DNA of 64,000 nucleotides. Origin: Wyeomyia smithii. Its lineage: Eukaryota > Arthropoda > Insecta > Diptera > Culicidae. How positions within the stretch are numbered: position 1 is the first letter of the stretch; every line of letters starts with the position of its first letter. The notes beneath the pieces were generated by a model that was not told the origin of the DNA, searched no databases, and worked only from the letters and a program-made list of their open reading frames with translations. This document shows positions 1-11,093 of the stretch, piece by piece. The stretch lies in assembly GCF_029784165.1 (NCBI RefSeq), contig NC_073695.1, positions 194,826,857 to 194,890,856 of the forward strand. Direction: 5' to 3'. Position numbers and translations under genes: made by a program.

Positions 1-865
1 CGTTATCAGCAAACTCACAAAATTTTCCAAAAGAATCTGAAAAAAATTGCCAAGAGCTGGGTGATTTGGCGTGGAACTCCTGAAAAGGAACGTGTCGTAG
101 CCCATCTTCTCGTAAAAGTAATTATGAAACAGGTACGATTATCTGCGAGAATTAATCTCCTTCAAAGCACCCGGTTGCCTACCGTAGCTGCAGGTCTGAG
201 GAAAATATTGTGGAAGGATGTGTTACTACATGGAAACGCTAATCCCATGTTTCGTGCGCTTGGATTGAGATGTCCATTTGTGGCGGAATTCGCAGCGATA
301 AAAATGTCATTCGGTAAGTGTTTCTGCGATAGCGGTCAATTAATGGGCTCGAAGTTCGCTTCAGGGTTTGAACCGTAACCGTTGGTTACAGTTCTAAATT
401 AATAGCTCCAATGGGTCACCTCTCTACCGCGTATGCTGCAATTATATTTATAGTTTTCTCTTGCCCGAACCGGCCGATGGAGCGGAGATGCGAAACCGAT
501 ACCGGTGAAGAATGAATGGAAATTAGCATAAAATAAATTCAATGTTCACCAGCAATGTCGATTAATTAATTTTTATTACGATTCCGATGGCGCGCCTGGG
601 GAGTATGTGAAATACACAATTTGCGCGCAGAACGGCGACTGTTTACAAACAGAACGCAGTCTTACGAAGCTCGCTAGATTAGCATACTGGCGTTTCCATT
701 TCCTTCGAGTGTTGCGAGCTCTGCTGTGATTTGGGTAAATTTATCGTAACATTATTATTATAGTTTATTTCGCACACCTGTGAGTTGGTTTAGATTTCTG
801 CGAATAGTCATAAAATGTGCTTTTTTTTGTCTAACGTAGATAGTGTCATGAACTAGGTAGAGAAG
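1..865. other. unique non-coding stretch, no gene seen
   Basis: I find no recognisable gene here. A 105-codon frame at 61-378 starts with GTG, has no family resemblance that I can see and is treated as chance. The part around 600-735 is GC-richer than its surroundings and ends near a donor-like GGTAAAT, so a non-coding exon is possible but unsupported. Confidence 0.4.
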
Positions 866-867
866 TA

Positions 868-1802
868 CCGTATACTGAGGTGACTTTGATCAGTGAGATG
901 ACTTTAATCACTCTACCCTTTTTTTTTAATTTGTGATAAAAAAGCGCTCGTATAGCTTAGGATTTGTCGTAATCTTCACTGATTGTGTTTAGAAATGTGT
1001 ACATTAATACTATTCATGCATTTCCTGGTATTTAAAAAGTGTTTTTCATGAAAAAATATAAATTGAAAATTAACTGGATTTTGAGCGATTTTAATTGCCT
1101 ACAAACAATCGGCTCTAGCAGATACAAAACAACAATCTGCCTCAAGTAAAGTTTTTAATTTTGTTCCCAGATTAGTTCTAAAGACAAAAAAATATTATCA
1201 AAGCGTTTTTCATGACTGTTTTGGCAAATTTTTCCTCAAAGGCAATGTTGAATCTTAATAATCTCAACAGCGTATTACATGTTTTCTTCCTAATGACAAC
1301 CCAAGACGTTACGTAACATGCAACTTTGGACTGTTGAATAAGTCATATTCTACGTGGACCATTTTTTTGTGATTTGAGACCCCCTTTCCTCTCCGTGGAT
1401 AATTGTTTATATAAATTCTAAAAATTTTGTATGAATCTTGGACATTCGTCAACATAAACTGTTCGCGTAGAATCTGAACGGCCCCCAAATTGCTTCATAT
1501 TGTCATAAGCCCATTCAAGTCGTTTCAGACTGTTCAAATTTGTTAAACCAGCAAAGTTTCACTCCAAATTCATCAAAACAACAAGGTGATCAAAGTCACC
1601 CCGGAATGATGGTTGATGAAATTTTTTTGGAGTATATCTAAAAACAGCAGATTTATCTCTAAACTATTGAAGTAGTAACTGGATGTTGCTCAATACATGT
1701 CAGTACTCATTTTAAAAATAACAAACTATTTTGTATTCAGTATATTCTTAAAACATTTAAGATATATTTAAGAAAAAAGATCAAAGTCACCCCAGTTTAC
1801 GG
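868..1802. mobile_element. TA-flanked inverted-repeat element (Tc1/mariner-like MITE)
   Basis: The left end reads CCGTATACTGAGGTGACTTT and the right end, reverse-complemented, reads CCGTAAACTGGGGTGACTTT. The terminal repeats match over about 24 bp with two differences, and both ends are flanked by TA (866-867 and 1803-1804). A TA target duplication is typical of Tc1/mariner elements. There is no transposase frame, so it is non-autonomous. The GTGACTTTGATC motif recurs near the left end and, inverted, near 1587-1603, which gives subterminal repeats. The element is AT-rich and about 935 bp long. Superfamily assignment is inference from the ends. Confidence 0.7.
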
Positions 1803-1917
1803 TACACATATATTATTAGACAAAACATAAATTGGTGTTCTCAATTGGCATATATATTTCAACTGAATTTTACTCCTAATTTTTTTTCATTTCACTTCCT
1901 ACTTTCTTTCTCATACT

Positions 1918-3668
1918 TTTGACGTTTTGTTTTATATTTTTTACTTTTAATTTTTTACTTTTAATTTTTTACTTTTAATTTTTATTATTCACTTCTTACT
2001 TTTTATTTATTACCTATTACTTTTTCACTTTTTAATTTTTACGTTAAACTTTTTTACTTTTTACGTTTAACTTTTTACTTTTGACGTTTGGCTTTTAACC
2101 TTTTACATTTCACTTTTTATTTTTACGTTTAACATTTCACTTTTCACTTTCTATTGTTTACTTTTTACTTTTAAGTTTTTAACTTTTAACTTTTAACTTT
2201 TAACTTTTAACTTTTAACTTTTAACTTTTTAGTTTTAACTTTTAATTTTTAACTTTTAACTTTTAACTTTCAACTTTCAACTTTTAACATTTAACTTTTA
2301 ACTTTTAACTTTTAACTTTTAACTTTTAACTTTTAACTTTTAACTTTTAACTTTTAACTTTAAACTTTAAACTTTAAACTTTAAACTTTAAACTTTAAAC
2401 TTTAAACTTTAAACTTTAAACTTTTAACTTTTAACTTTTAACTTTAAACTTTAAACTTTAAACTTTAAACTTTTAACTTTTAACTTTTAACTTTTAACTT
2501 TTAACTTTTAACTTTTAACTTTTAACTTTTAACTTTTAACTTTTAACTTTTAACTGTTAACTTTTAACTTTTAACTTTTAACTTTTAACTTTTAACTTTT
2601 AACTTTTACCTTTTAACTTTTAACTTTTAACTTTTAACTTTTAACTTTTAACTTTTAACTTTTAACTTTTTAGTTTTAACTTTTAATTTTTAACTTTTAA
2701 CTTTTAACTTTCAACTTTCAACTTTTAACTTTTAACTTTTAACTTTTAACTTTTAACTTTTAACTTTTAACTTTTAACTTTAAACTTTAAACTTTTAACT
2801 TTTAACTTTTAACTTTTAACTTTAAACTTTAAACTTTAAACTTTAAACTTTTAACTTTTAACTTTTAACTTTTAACTTTTAACTTTTAACTTTTAACTTT
2901 TAACTTTTAACTTTTAACTTTTAACTTTTAACTTTTAACTGTTAACTTTTAACTTTTAACTTTTAACTTTTAACTTTTAACTTTTAACTTTTACCTTTTA
3001 ACTTTTAACTTTTAACTTTTAACTTTTAACTTTTAACTTTTAACTTTTAACTTTTAACTTTTAACTTTTAACTTTTAACTTTTAACTTTTAACTTTTAAC
3101 TTTTAACTTTTAACTTTTAACTTTTAACTTTTAACTTTTAACTTTTAACTTTTAACTTTTAACTTTTAACTTTTAACTTTTAACTTTTAACTTTTAACTT
3201 TTAACTTTTAACTTTTAACTTTTAACATTTAACTTTTAACTTTTAACTTTTAACTTTTAACTTTTAACTTTTAACTTTTAACTTTTAACTTTTAACTTTT
3301 AACTTTTAACTTTTAACTTTTAACTTTTAACTTTTAACTTTTAACTTTTAACTTTTAACTTTTAACTTTTAACTTTTAACTTTTAACTTTTAACTTTTAA
3401 CTTTTAACTTTTAACTTTTAACTTTTAACTTTTAACTTTTAACTTTTAACTTTTAACTTTTAACTTTTAACTTTTAACTTTTAACTTTTAACTTTTAACT
3501 TTTAACTTTTAACTTTTAACTTTTAACTTTTAACTTTTAACTTTTAACTTTTAACTTTTAACTTTTAACTTTTAACTTTTAACTTTTAACTTTTAACTTT
3601 TAACTTTTAACTTTTAACTTTTAACTTTTAACTTTTAACTTTTAACTTTTAACTTTTAACTTTTAACT
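1918..3668. repeat. heptamer satellite, (CTTTTAA)n block
   Basis: From about 2160 to 3668 the sequence is an almost uninterrupted array of a 7-bp unit CTTTTAA, with local runs of the variant CTTTAAA (2355-2420, 2445-2470, 2777-2845) and rare point variants. The stretch 1918-2160 is a degenerate shoulder of the same array mixed with CTTTTTA-like units. Because CTTTTAA read in register contains TAA, all forward frames are closed. The unit is not the insect telomere repeat TTAGG. No gene is present. Confidence 0.95.
2225..3000. repeat. higher-order duplication inside the heptamer array
   Basis: Rare variants recur in the same order. A TTTTTAG variant lies at 2231 and again at 2672 (offset 441), a CTGTTAA variant at 2554 and 2939 (offset 385) and a TTTTACC variant at 2609 and 2994 (offset 385). 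The two offsets differ by 56 bp, exactly eight heptamers. This points to a block duplication of roughly 0.4 kb followed by gain or loss of eight units. Confidence 0.75.
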
Positions 3669-3689
3669 TTAGACTTTTAGCTTTTACCT

Positions 3690-4721
3690 TTTTTCTTTTT
3701 ACTTTTTCTTTCTACTTTTTACTTTTTACTTTTTACTCTTTACTTCTTACTCTTTACTTTTTACTTTTTACCTTTTACATTTTAATTTTTACTCTTTACA
3801 TTTTACTTCTTTTCACGTTTTACTTTCTACTTTTCACATTTTACATTTTACTTTTTACTTTTTACTTTTTACTTTTTACTTTTTACTTTTTACTTTTTAC
3901 TTTTTACTTTTTACTTTTTACTTTTTACTTTTTACTTTTTACTTTTTGCTTTTTACTTTTTACTTTTTACCTTTTACTTTTTACTTTTTACTTTTTACTT
4001 TTTACTTTTTACTTTTTACTTTTTACCTTTTACTTTTTACTTTTTACTTTTTACTTTTTACTTTTTACTTTTTACTTTTTACTTTTTACTTTTTACTTTT
4101 ACTTTTTACCTTTTACTTTTTACTTTTTACTTTTTACTTTTTACTTTTTACTTTTTACTTTTTACTTTTTACTTTTTACTTTTTACTTTTTACTTTTTAC
4201 TTTTCACTTTTTACTTTTTACTTTTTACTTTTTACTTTTTACTTTTTACTTTTTACTTTTTACTTTTTACTTTTTACTTTTACTTTTTACTTTTTACTTT
4301 TTACTTTTTACTTTTTACTTTTTACTTTTTACTTTTTACTTTTTACTTTTTACTTTTTACTTTTTACTTTTTACTTTTTACTTTTTACTTTTTACTTTTT
4401 ACTTTTTACTTTTTACTTTTCACTTTTTACTTTTTACTTTTTACTTTTTACTTTTTGCTTTTTACTTTCTACTTTTTACTTTTTACCTTTTACTTTTTAC
4501 TTTTTACTTTTTACTTTTTACTTTTTACTTTTTACTTTTTACTTTTTACTTTTTACTTTTTACTTTTTACTTTTTACTTTTTACCTTTTACTTTTTACTT
4601 TTTACCTTTTACTTTTTACTTTTTACTTTTTACTTTTTACTTTTTACTTTTTACTTTTTACTTTTTACTTTTTACTTTTTACTTTTTACTTTTTACTTTT
4701 TACTTTTTACTTTTTACTTTT

Positions 4722-4769
<48 letters not shown>

Positions 4770-4862
4770 TTACTTTTTACTTTTTACTTTTTACTTTTTA
4801 CTGTTCAGTTTTTACTGCTTAATATTTACTTTTTACTTTTTACTTGTAACTTTTTACTTTTC
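3690..4862. repeat. heptamer satellite, (CTTTTTA)n block
   Basis: The array changes here from CTTTTAA to CTTTTTA, with a short mixed zone at 3668-3840. CTTTTTA has no stop codon in any forward register, so each forward frame translates to the same repeating heptapeptide LFTFYFL. This creates long open frames (3946-4986 and 4455-4913) that are artefacts of the repeat and not genes. Scattered C-for-T changes give the observed L/P/S variation. Confidence 0.95.
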
Positions 4863-5091
4863 GTGTTGGGAGGCCCGGGGCACCCCCTCAAATCCGGGCC
4901 TGGTCAAAGCTAACAAAATAGAACAGAAAATAATTTCTGTGAGCTCAGAAATATCCTTTGATATTCTGAATTTTTTTTTGTATTAGTTAGGTTCATTTTG
5001 CTCCTTTTTTAGTCGAACATTTTGTTATGGTATTTTATTATGCACGTTCGCTATATTTGCATAACAATTATCTAAGACATTGACAAGACAC
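4863..5091. other. unique segment interrupting the satellite, with a hAT-end relic
   Basis: A 230-bp non-satellite stretch lies between two CTTTTTA blocks. Its first part (about 4869-4902) is GC-rich and ends in a sequence close to the right terminus of the hAT elements at 18866-20344 and 60807-61518 (AAATCCGGGCCTG against AAATCCGGCTCTG), so it is probably a solitary hAT end. The rest, 4990-5091, is a copy of the unique sequence at 5995-6097. Confidence 0.55.
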
Positions 5092-5092
5092 T
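4990..5092 (+). repeat. direct duplicate of 5995-6097, copy 1
   Basis: About 103 bp beginning GGTTCATTTTGCTCC and ending GACATTGACAAGACACT are nearly identical to 5995-6097, differing at TATCTAAG against TAATTAAG. This copy is embedded in the satellite and its right edge passes straight into CTTTTTA units. The arrangement shows that unique flanking DNA was copied into the array. Confidence 0.9.
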
Positions 5093-5226
5093 TTTTACTT
5101 TTTACATTTTACATTTTACTTTTTACTTTTTACTTTTTACTTTTTACTTTTTACTTTTTACTTTTTACTTTTTTTTTTTACTTTTTACTTTTTACTCTTT
5201 ACTTTTAACTTTTAACTTTTTACTTT

Positions 5227-5259
<33 letters not shown>

Positions 5260-5275
5260 TTTTACTTTTTACTTT

Positions 5276-5308
<33 letters not shown>

Positions 5309-5695
5309 TTTTACTTTTAACTTTTTACTTTTAACTTTTTACTTTTAACTTTTTACTTTTTACTTTTTACTTTTTACTTTTACTTTTTACTTTTTACTTT
5401 TTACTTTTTACTTTTTACTTTTTACTTTTTACTTTTTACTTTTTACTTTTTACTTCTTACTTTTTACTTTTTATTTTTTACTTTTTACTTTTTAATTTTT
5501 ACTTTTTACTTTTTACTTTTTACTTTTTACTTTTTACTTTTTACTTTTTACTTTTTACTTTTTACTTTTTACTTTTTACTTTTTACTTTTTACTTTTTAC
5601 TTTTTTTCTTTTTAATTTTTACTTTTTACTTTTTACTTTTTACTTTTTACTTTTTACTCTTTACTTTTTACTTTCTACTTTTTATTTCTTTCCTT
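5092..5695. repeat. heptamer satellite, second (CTTTTTA)n block
   Basis: Tandem CTTTTTA units continue, with CTTTTAA variants near 5205-5350 and degenerate edges at 5600-5695. They share unit and strand with the block at 3690-4862, from which they are separated by the unique segment at 4863-5091. Confidence 0.95.
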
Positions 5696-5994
5696 ACTTG
5701 ATTTTACTTTATGGGTTCTGTTTGAGGATGCAAGGAAACCTTTTGTAGCATCTTCCAGTTTGACTCACTGTCATTTCATTAATATGTTTTATTTCGTTTA
5801 GATGAAGAAGATCACCGATTAGTAAATATTGATAATCATCGTTAGAGCGTGCAAACAACGATCAATCTAAACATGTTTGATGATAATTTTTTTCCAGGAT
5901 CGCCATACCCAACAGTATCAAATTATTTTTCGCAGCTAATATTATCATCCGTTTGCATCGGAATTGGATTGTCTAACACCGCTAGTCGCCGTTC

Positions 5995-6097
5995 GGTTCA
6001 TTTTGCTCCTTTTTTAGTCGAACATTTTGTTATGGTATTTTATTATGCACGTTCGCTATATTTGCATAACAATTAATTAAGACATTGACAAGACACT
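5995..6097 (+). repeat. direct duplicate of 4990-5092, copy 2 (probable source)
   Basis: Unique DNA continues on both sides of this copy, so it is probably the original and the copy inside the satellite the derivative. The start and end points are the first and last bases that match. Confidence 0.85.
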
Positions 6098-6693
6098 ACC
6101 GTGTTATTTACCGATGTTTAGCAGACAGACCGCCGTGCTGACCATAACGCTGCTGATTAGTGATGCACATAAGATGCTCAAACAAGGCGATAGTGATAAT
6201 TTATTTTCGCTAACATCGAAACGAAATTCCATTCATGATGTTGTAGTTGGGGTGCATTAATTTAAAATTCAAACAGGCAAAACCACAGTACTGGCCCGAA
6301 TGAAAAATGTGCAAATTTAAATGTGATTTTTTTCCCCTGGTGATCTTTTAAACGCTGAAGAATTCACATAAATCCGCATCCATGCGGTATTAATAAAATC
6401 AACTGGAAGTTATTTCGCATATTTCTTCATTATGCACAGATCGTTAGCAGTGATATTCACAGTCAGATTTTAGCAACGGAATGTTTTAGTTTGACACTAA
6501 TGTGCGCAAAGTGAGCTCATAAATCAACGATTTGAGTAGTGAAGTGATCTAAACGAAACGAACGGATGCCTTCCGCTTGCGCGAAGCGAAGGCAACCACA
6601 TTCGGAGGACCACGTCTTTTAACTGATTAAAAAGGAATTTATGGGCAATGGTAATTATTGAATATTGGGTAAGGCGCATGGATGCATATTTAC

Positions 6694-6796
6694 CTGCTGT
6701 AGTTGGTGATGCTGCTGCTATTACCGTCGGTGTGGTACCTCCGGGCGGCGCTTGCGCTCGGATCCCATTCGCGAGAGGCTACCGCAGAGTGCACTC
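6694..6796 (-). CDS. candidate internal exon of a host gene
   Basis: On the minus strand a 103-bp GC-rich block is preceded by a strong acceptor (a T-rich tract ending TTGTCCCTTTCAG) and followed by a donor CAG|GTAAAT. Of the three frames only one is open across the whole block. It encodes 33 complete codons, beginning V-H-S-A-V-A-S-R-E-W-D-P and ending in a serine-rich stretch S-S-S-I-T-N-Y-S. Two bases complete a codon at the start and two are left at the end, so the flanking introns would be phase 1 and phase 2 and skipping the exon would shift the frame. The base composition contrasts with the AT-rich surroundings. I do not recognise the protein. It could be one exon of a large gene whose other exons lie outside the window or between the repeats. 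A chance open block between splice-like motifs is the alternative. Confidence 0.5.
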
Positions 6797-7721
6797 CTGA
6801 AAGGGACAACAAAAAATAACGAGAAATAATACCGGTACTACATTATGTCGGTATAAGTTAAGAGCGGGAACAAAAAAAATGCAAGACATTTTGAATCGAT
6901 TTAGATCATTTAACTCCAATTAATGAGGTGCGATTCGCTTGATCGTGGAGAACTATAGAAGGAGACCTGCAAAAGAAATAAATACTTTTCAGAGTCGAGA
7001 TAAGATTGTGGTTTGATCACATACGAAACAGAAAGCGAAGCGTGTACCCTTTTTCTCTTATCTTGCATCTGAAATGCCGACAGTGGAGTGCCGAAAATCG
7101 CAGTACAAATGGGGAATGTTTGTTAATGATGGTGAAAATACGGCTGTTCTGCATCTTAAAGTGCATCAGATTGGTTTTTTTCAGTCAATGGGATTGCGTT
7201 CGAGCTTGTTCGTGGAATTTTAAAACCGTTGCTTACATATTTCTGCGCTGTTGCTTGAATATTTATTTGCTTTATTCTTGAACATGTCGATGCTACTAAT
7301 ATACTTCTAAAATCGCTTTAAAATATTCTCAGTCGAAAGAGGATAGAAATTTCACAATCCTTTGCTTGGAATTTATTTGACTTTGAATGATTAAAGTCAC
7401 ATTGGTTTTTAACCGAAATTGTCCCATTTGGTTGCAAAGCAAAGCGCCTTGGTGCTACATTCCGATTCGGAACTTGGCCTTCTGTTCAGTTATACACAGA
7501 CTTCGTAGCCGACTGTTTAGTGTACAGGACAATTGCGGGGCTAGCGCTACGATCCTACCTACACTAACAGTCTCTCCCGAGCCGAAACTCGAACCTACGA
7601 CGACTGGTTTGTTGGGCCAGCATCGTACCTCGAGACCATCTGGGAGATTTGGTTGAAAAGGTATAATGATAGCTTTTCATTGCTTTCGCCTTGAAGTAGC
7701 ACAAATGTTTTATGGCAATTA

Positions 7722-9007
7722 GGGCATCTTCAGCGGTGGTCCAAATCGTTGTTTTGTTCTATTTTTTTGGAACAAACTCAAATTCACTGCTGCACCGGTG
7801 GTGTAAATTTTGTTTTATACCAGATCTAAATTGAAAAAATTTGAAACTGGTATACGTTTTGGTCTATTTTTGTCACTTTTTGAAACAAGAAATAGATCGT
7901 TCTAAAACCCTTTGTACGCTGCCAATAGGTGGGTAAAATGTCATATTTTAATTGAATACCTCATTTTTAGCTATTTCCATATAAGCGTTTTGCAAGTGTT
8001 GGGAAATAAACAAAACAAAGATTTTTTATGACAATTCACAATTCATTTTTGTGGCTTTTCTGAAGAAGATGATGGTTTGTCGTTTTTGGCTTCAAGGAAG
8101 CCGACCAGCAAAAGGGGGAATTCTGAAAGACCATAACCGTAGGTTCAACTACTTGGTTTGCAACCATCAGCCACCAGGATGACAAATATGTTGGCTATTT
8201 GTTAATCGCCTTAATTGTAGTGTGACTAGAGAAGACCTCGAGAGGCCAGAAAAATGTCGCTCGAAGACACTGAACTGAAAACGTTCAAAATGCTGGGGTG
8301 ACATTGCGCATTTCGTTTCGAGCAACTCGAACAAACTAAATGATCGCTGGGGGGCGTTATGTTTCGTTTTTCATATTTTTTTTTCGACTTTGCGGGTTAG
8401 ATGAGCTGCAGGACAAATGACAATGACAGCTACTTTTAAGCTTGAAGCATATCTGGCAGTATGTGTCCCACTCGAGAATAGCAAAATCGTTCGAATCGAG
8501 CTGTGCAATGCCACCCAATATCCTCAAAACCCAACCCAAGTTTGAAGAACTGCAAGATTTTGAAGGATTGATGAGACGAAAACGGAAGATGAACATCTAT
8601 GCAATCAAATATTTTTCGCTATCCTCCGAAGCCCTACTTGTAGCAGAAATTTTTCGATCATACCAATCCATCCTGAGAAATGTCACTGACGCTCGGGTCA
8701 AACCGTCAAATCCATAAAGTCTTGTGGATATAAAGTGCCAAAGTAATCGTTTAATGTGCGAAAAAATTAGCGAATTTCCGTTTGTTAAACATTAAGTGCT
8801 TTTCATTATAACAAGTCTTATTAACTGATAGCATAGGGTATTGCATTGTCGACAGTGTGACAGATGTCAGAGGTTTAAAACAACAAGATATACAACACCG
8901 GTGCGGAGAACGAAAAGTTGGTCTATATAAGCTGGTTTTATTCAGGGTTCACTGGTGTAAATCTAGTATAAAGCTGTTTCAAAAATAGACCACCGCTGAA
9001 GATGCCC
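7722..9007. mobile_element. PIF/Harbinger-like element, long copy
   Basis: The ends are inverted repeats: GGGCATCTTCAGCGGTGG on the left and its complement on the right, with continued similarity inward (GGTCTATTTTTGAAAC type). The element is flanked by TTA on both sides (7719-7721, 9008-9010), a 3-bp TWA duplication typical of PIF/Harbinger. It is about 1.29 kb and lies inverted relative to the shorter copies at 44682-45314 and 48744-49246. Overlapping frames on both strands (8442-8717 plus, 8357-8596 minus) are partly shared with the short copies but resemble no transposase domain that I can name, so the element is called non-autonomous. Confidence 0.7.
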
Positions 9008-9010
9008 TTA

Positions 9011-10168
9011 GGTGTATGTAATGCCAAATGAACTGATGATAAACATAGGATTTAACGAAAAATGAGTGTATGATTTCTTCCATCCATGCAATTTTGCTAT
9101 CTAACTGGACAATTACAGGCAATCGCATTATTGTTCCAAATTGCTATATTTTATTTAAAAGTGACACTTTTGAATAGCCCTTTTTTCCGTGTTTTTCTAC
9201 GCGGATTCCGGTATTCATCCAGTTTATTTTCATGGACTTCGGAATTAACGCGTTTCTACGCGGATCTTCCAAAAAATAGGTTTTTGCGTGGTGCGTTTTT
9301 TATGATTTTCAGAATACATTTGCCTAATATCTGTCGATTTTGCCTGTCCTTTTATTTTTTTCCTCCTTTCGTCTTGATTCGCATGTGGAAAAACCTTCTT
9401 AACCTTTTTTAGAAAGTATTTAATATTTAGATTATATGATTAACGTTTCAAAAGTCAAGTATTTTTAAAAGTCAAGTGTTTTTTAAGGTAATTTCAGAGT
9501 AAAAAGTGTCTTTAGGGTACTACTATAAATCAGACAACTGTGCAAACTAGCAGCAAAATCGTTGATGATTTATTTGAAATTCATTACATTATAAATCTCC
9601 AATTTTGTTTAGTAGATCGTTACATAATCGCTAATTCTCGTCCTATCAAATATGAAAATGTCTTAAAACTCACTTCTTACGATCTTAAACTGTGAACGTT
9701 TTGACACTTTGCTCATGAGCAGCTATTTTCAACGTACAAAAATTGCCCGATCATTTCAATCAAAACAAACGTTTTTGGTTTCGAATTTAACAATTGCACA
9801 CTGGCTCTTGTTCAACCGAAGACTTTACGCAAAAACATACTGAAACATACTGAACATGAAACAAACAGAAACATACTGTTCTCTTCATTTATCCAGTCAA
9901 ACTGTGATTGAGGTATGTAGTCTCTGCTCAGATTTTAATACATTTAGGGTCATTTCGTATACATTACTGTATATATTGAATGAAATTGACACCGTTGCGA
10001 CGAGAGTGACGAAATAGATAGCAAGGTTATTTCAAGAATTTTTTCCTCAAATTCAATGATTTTGATCGATATGCGAGTAAATTTGTTATAATAGTGTTAC
10101 AATAGTAACTTTAGAGTTCTTGGAAGGTGACCACAATTGATGACACTGATTGGAAAATCCTTTCAGGC
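9011..10168. other. AT-rich stretch, no gene; short ACGCGG-rich motif
   Basis: No gene is recognised. At 9190-9300 repeated TACGCGGATTCCGG-like motifs resemble the small palindromic element at 51848-51930 and probably derive from the same repeat. The 108-codon frame at 9086-9412 is T-rich and unconvincing. Confidence 0.4.
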
Positions 10169-10551
10169 AAAAAATAACAGGAGGGTTGTGTGTAAAGCCA
10201 CGACCGCAAGGTTGAAGTAGAATACTTTTACAAGATAACCCGGCTGCTTGCGTATCAGTCATTTTTTCTGGTGAATAAACGTTGACTAATCAGATCAATC
10301 GAATTTTGCGCTTCAACAAAGATTAACCATTTTCAATAATATAGTAAGTTGCTTGTCATGGTTGGGGCTTGACAGTTTTTAAATTTTGAGATGAAATTTT
10401 TGCGGATGTCGTGCTCATGACTGAAGGAAAAGTTAATTCAGTACGTTCTGAGACACAGAAATAAAGTAAAATTTATAACTTTTACAAATTTAAAAATGTA
10501 AATTAAAACGAGAGAAAACATTAACGCTTTAACCATCAGGTTTCTATTTCA

Positions 10552-10563
10552 TCCTGGAAAGGA
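10552..10563 (-). promoter_or_regulatory. histone-like 3' hairpin in H copy A
   Basis: On the minus strand TCCT-TTCC-AGGA forms a 4-bp stem with a 4-nt loop, preceded by AACAAATTG. The form resembles the core of the animal histone mRNA stem-loop (YYYT-loop-ARRR) but lacks the GG/CC base of that stem. A functional role is unproven. Confidence 0.3.
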
Positions 10564-11085
10564 CAATTTGTTGTTCAATTAAGTATCAGATAAGATGCCG
10601 ATTACATCTTTGCGTTATCACTGACAGTGCGAACAAAGTTTTCGTTGTGATAAAGTAAACAGTGAAATGCTGATATAACACTCAAAGCTAGACGGCTCAC
10701 GTGTTGTCAAAATGAGTCAGCTTTTCATTGAATGCATTTACCAGTGCTCACTATCGCACAGAGACTGCATTTCACTAAAGTGCCTCACTGCATCAGCCGC
10801 TATCGATGCTGGGATCCGCTGCAACTAGTGCGCTATCCATAGCCATGCCACAGTTGTGGCCGCTATATGCTGCCATTGGTATCCGCTGTCCCTGCATCAG
10901 CTGGCCCAGCTGCTATCGTTGCTGGAATCCGCTGCAACTAGTGCGCTATCCATTGCTACGCCACAGCTGTGGCCGCTTTCCGCCATCGCTGGTATCCACT
11001 GCACTGCTAGTGCTGCTGCTAAGGGAGGACGACTGCTGTTGTCGCTGTCTAGAACTATTATAAGCGGCTTCGGCTGAAACAGGCT

Positions 11086-11093
11086 CTTTTATA
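11086..11093 (-). promoter_or_regulatory. TATA box in H copy A
   Basis: TATAAAAG on the minus strand is followed by GAGCCTGTTTCAGCCGAAGCC-type sequence that is conserved in the other copies (TATATAAG at 36408-36415 and 41251-41258). An inverted CCAAT motif lies about 75-80 bp upstream. The spacing is that of a Pol II core promoter. Confidence 0.45.

Larger units (their letters stand above)
5700..7718. other. mostly unique DNA, holds one exon candidate
   Basis: This is AT-rich unique sequence with no long coding frame. The only coding-like part is the splice-site-bounded block at 6694-6796, listed separately. Small frames at 5849-6076, 7006-7281 and 7387-7656 show no family features and are not called. 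Confidence 0.5.

Noticed and set aside
1918..3668. telomere-like array
   Set aside because: The unit CTTTTAA lacks the G clusters of telomere repeats and differs from the insect TTAGG.
3946..4986. 346-codon and 152-codon open frames of LFTFYFL repeats
   Set aside because: A 7-bp unit without stop codons is open in all three forward frames; these are translations of satellite DNA.
8442..8717. PIF/Harbinger transposase gene in the long copy
   Set aside because: The 91-codon frame has no DDE motif and is overlapped by an equally open antisense frame; too short to call.
10806..11077. two overlapping GC-rich frames
   Set aside because: They are translations of the imperfect GC-rich repeats of H copy A and are not conserved as frames in copy B.
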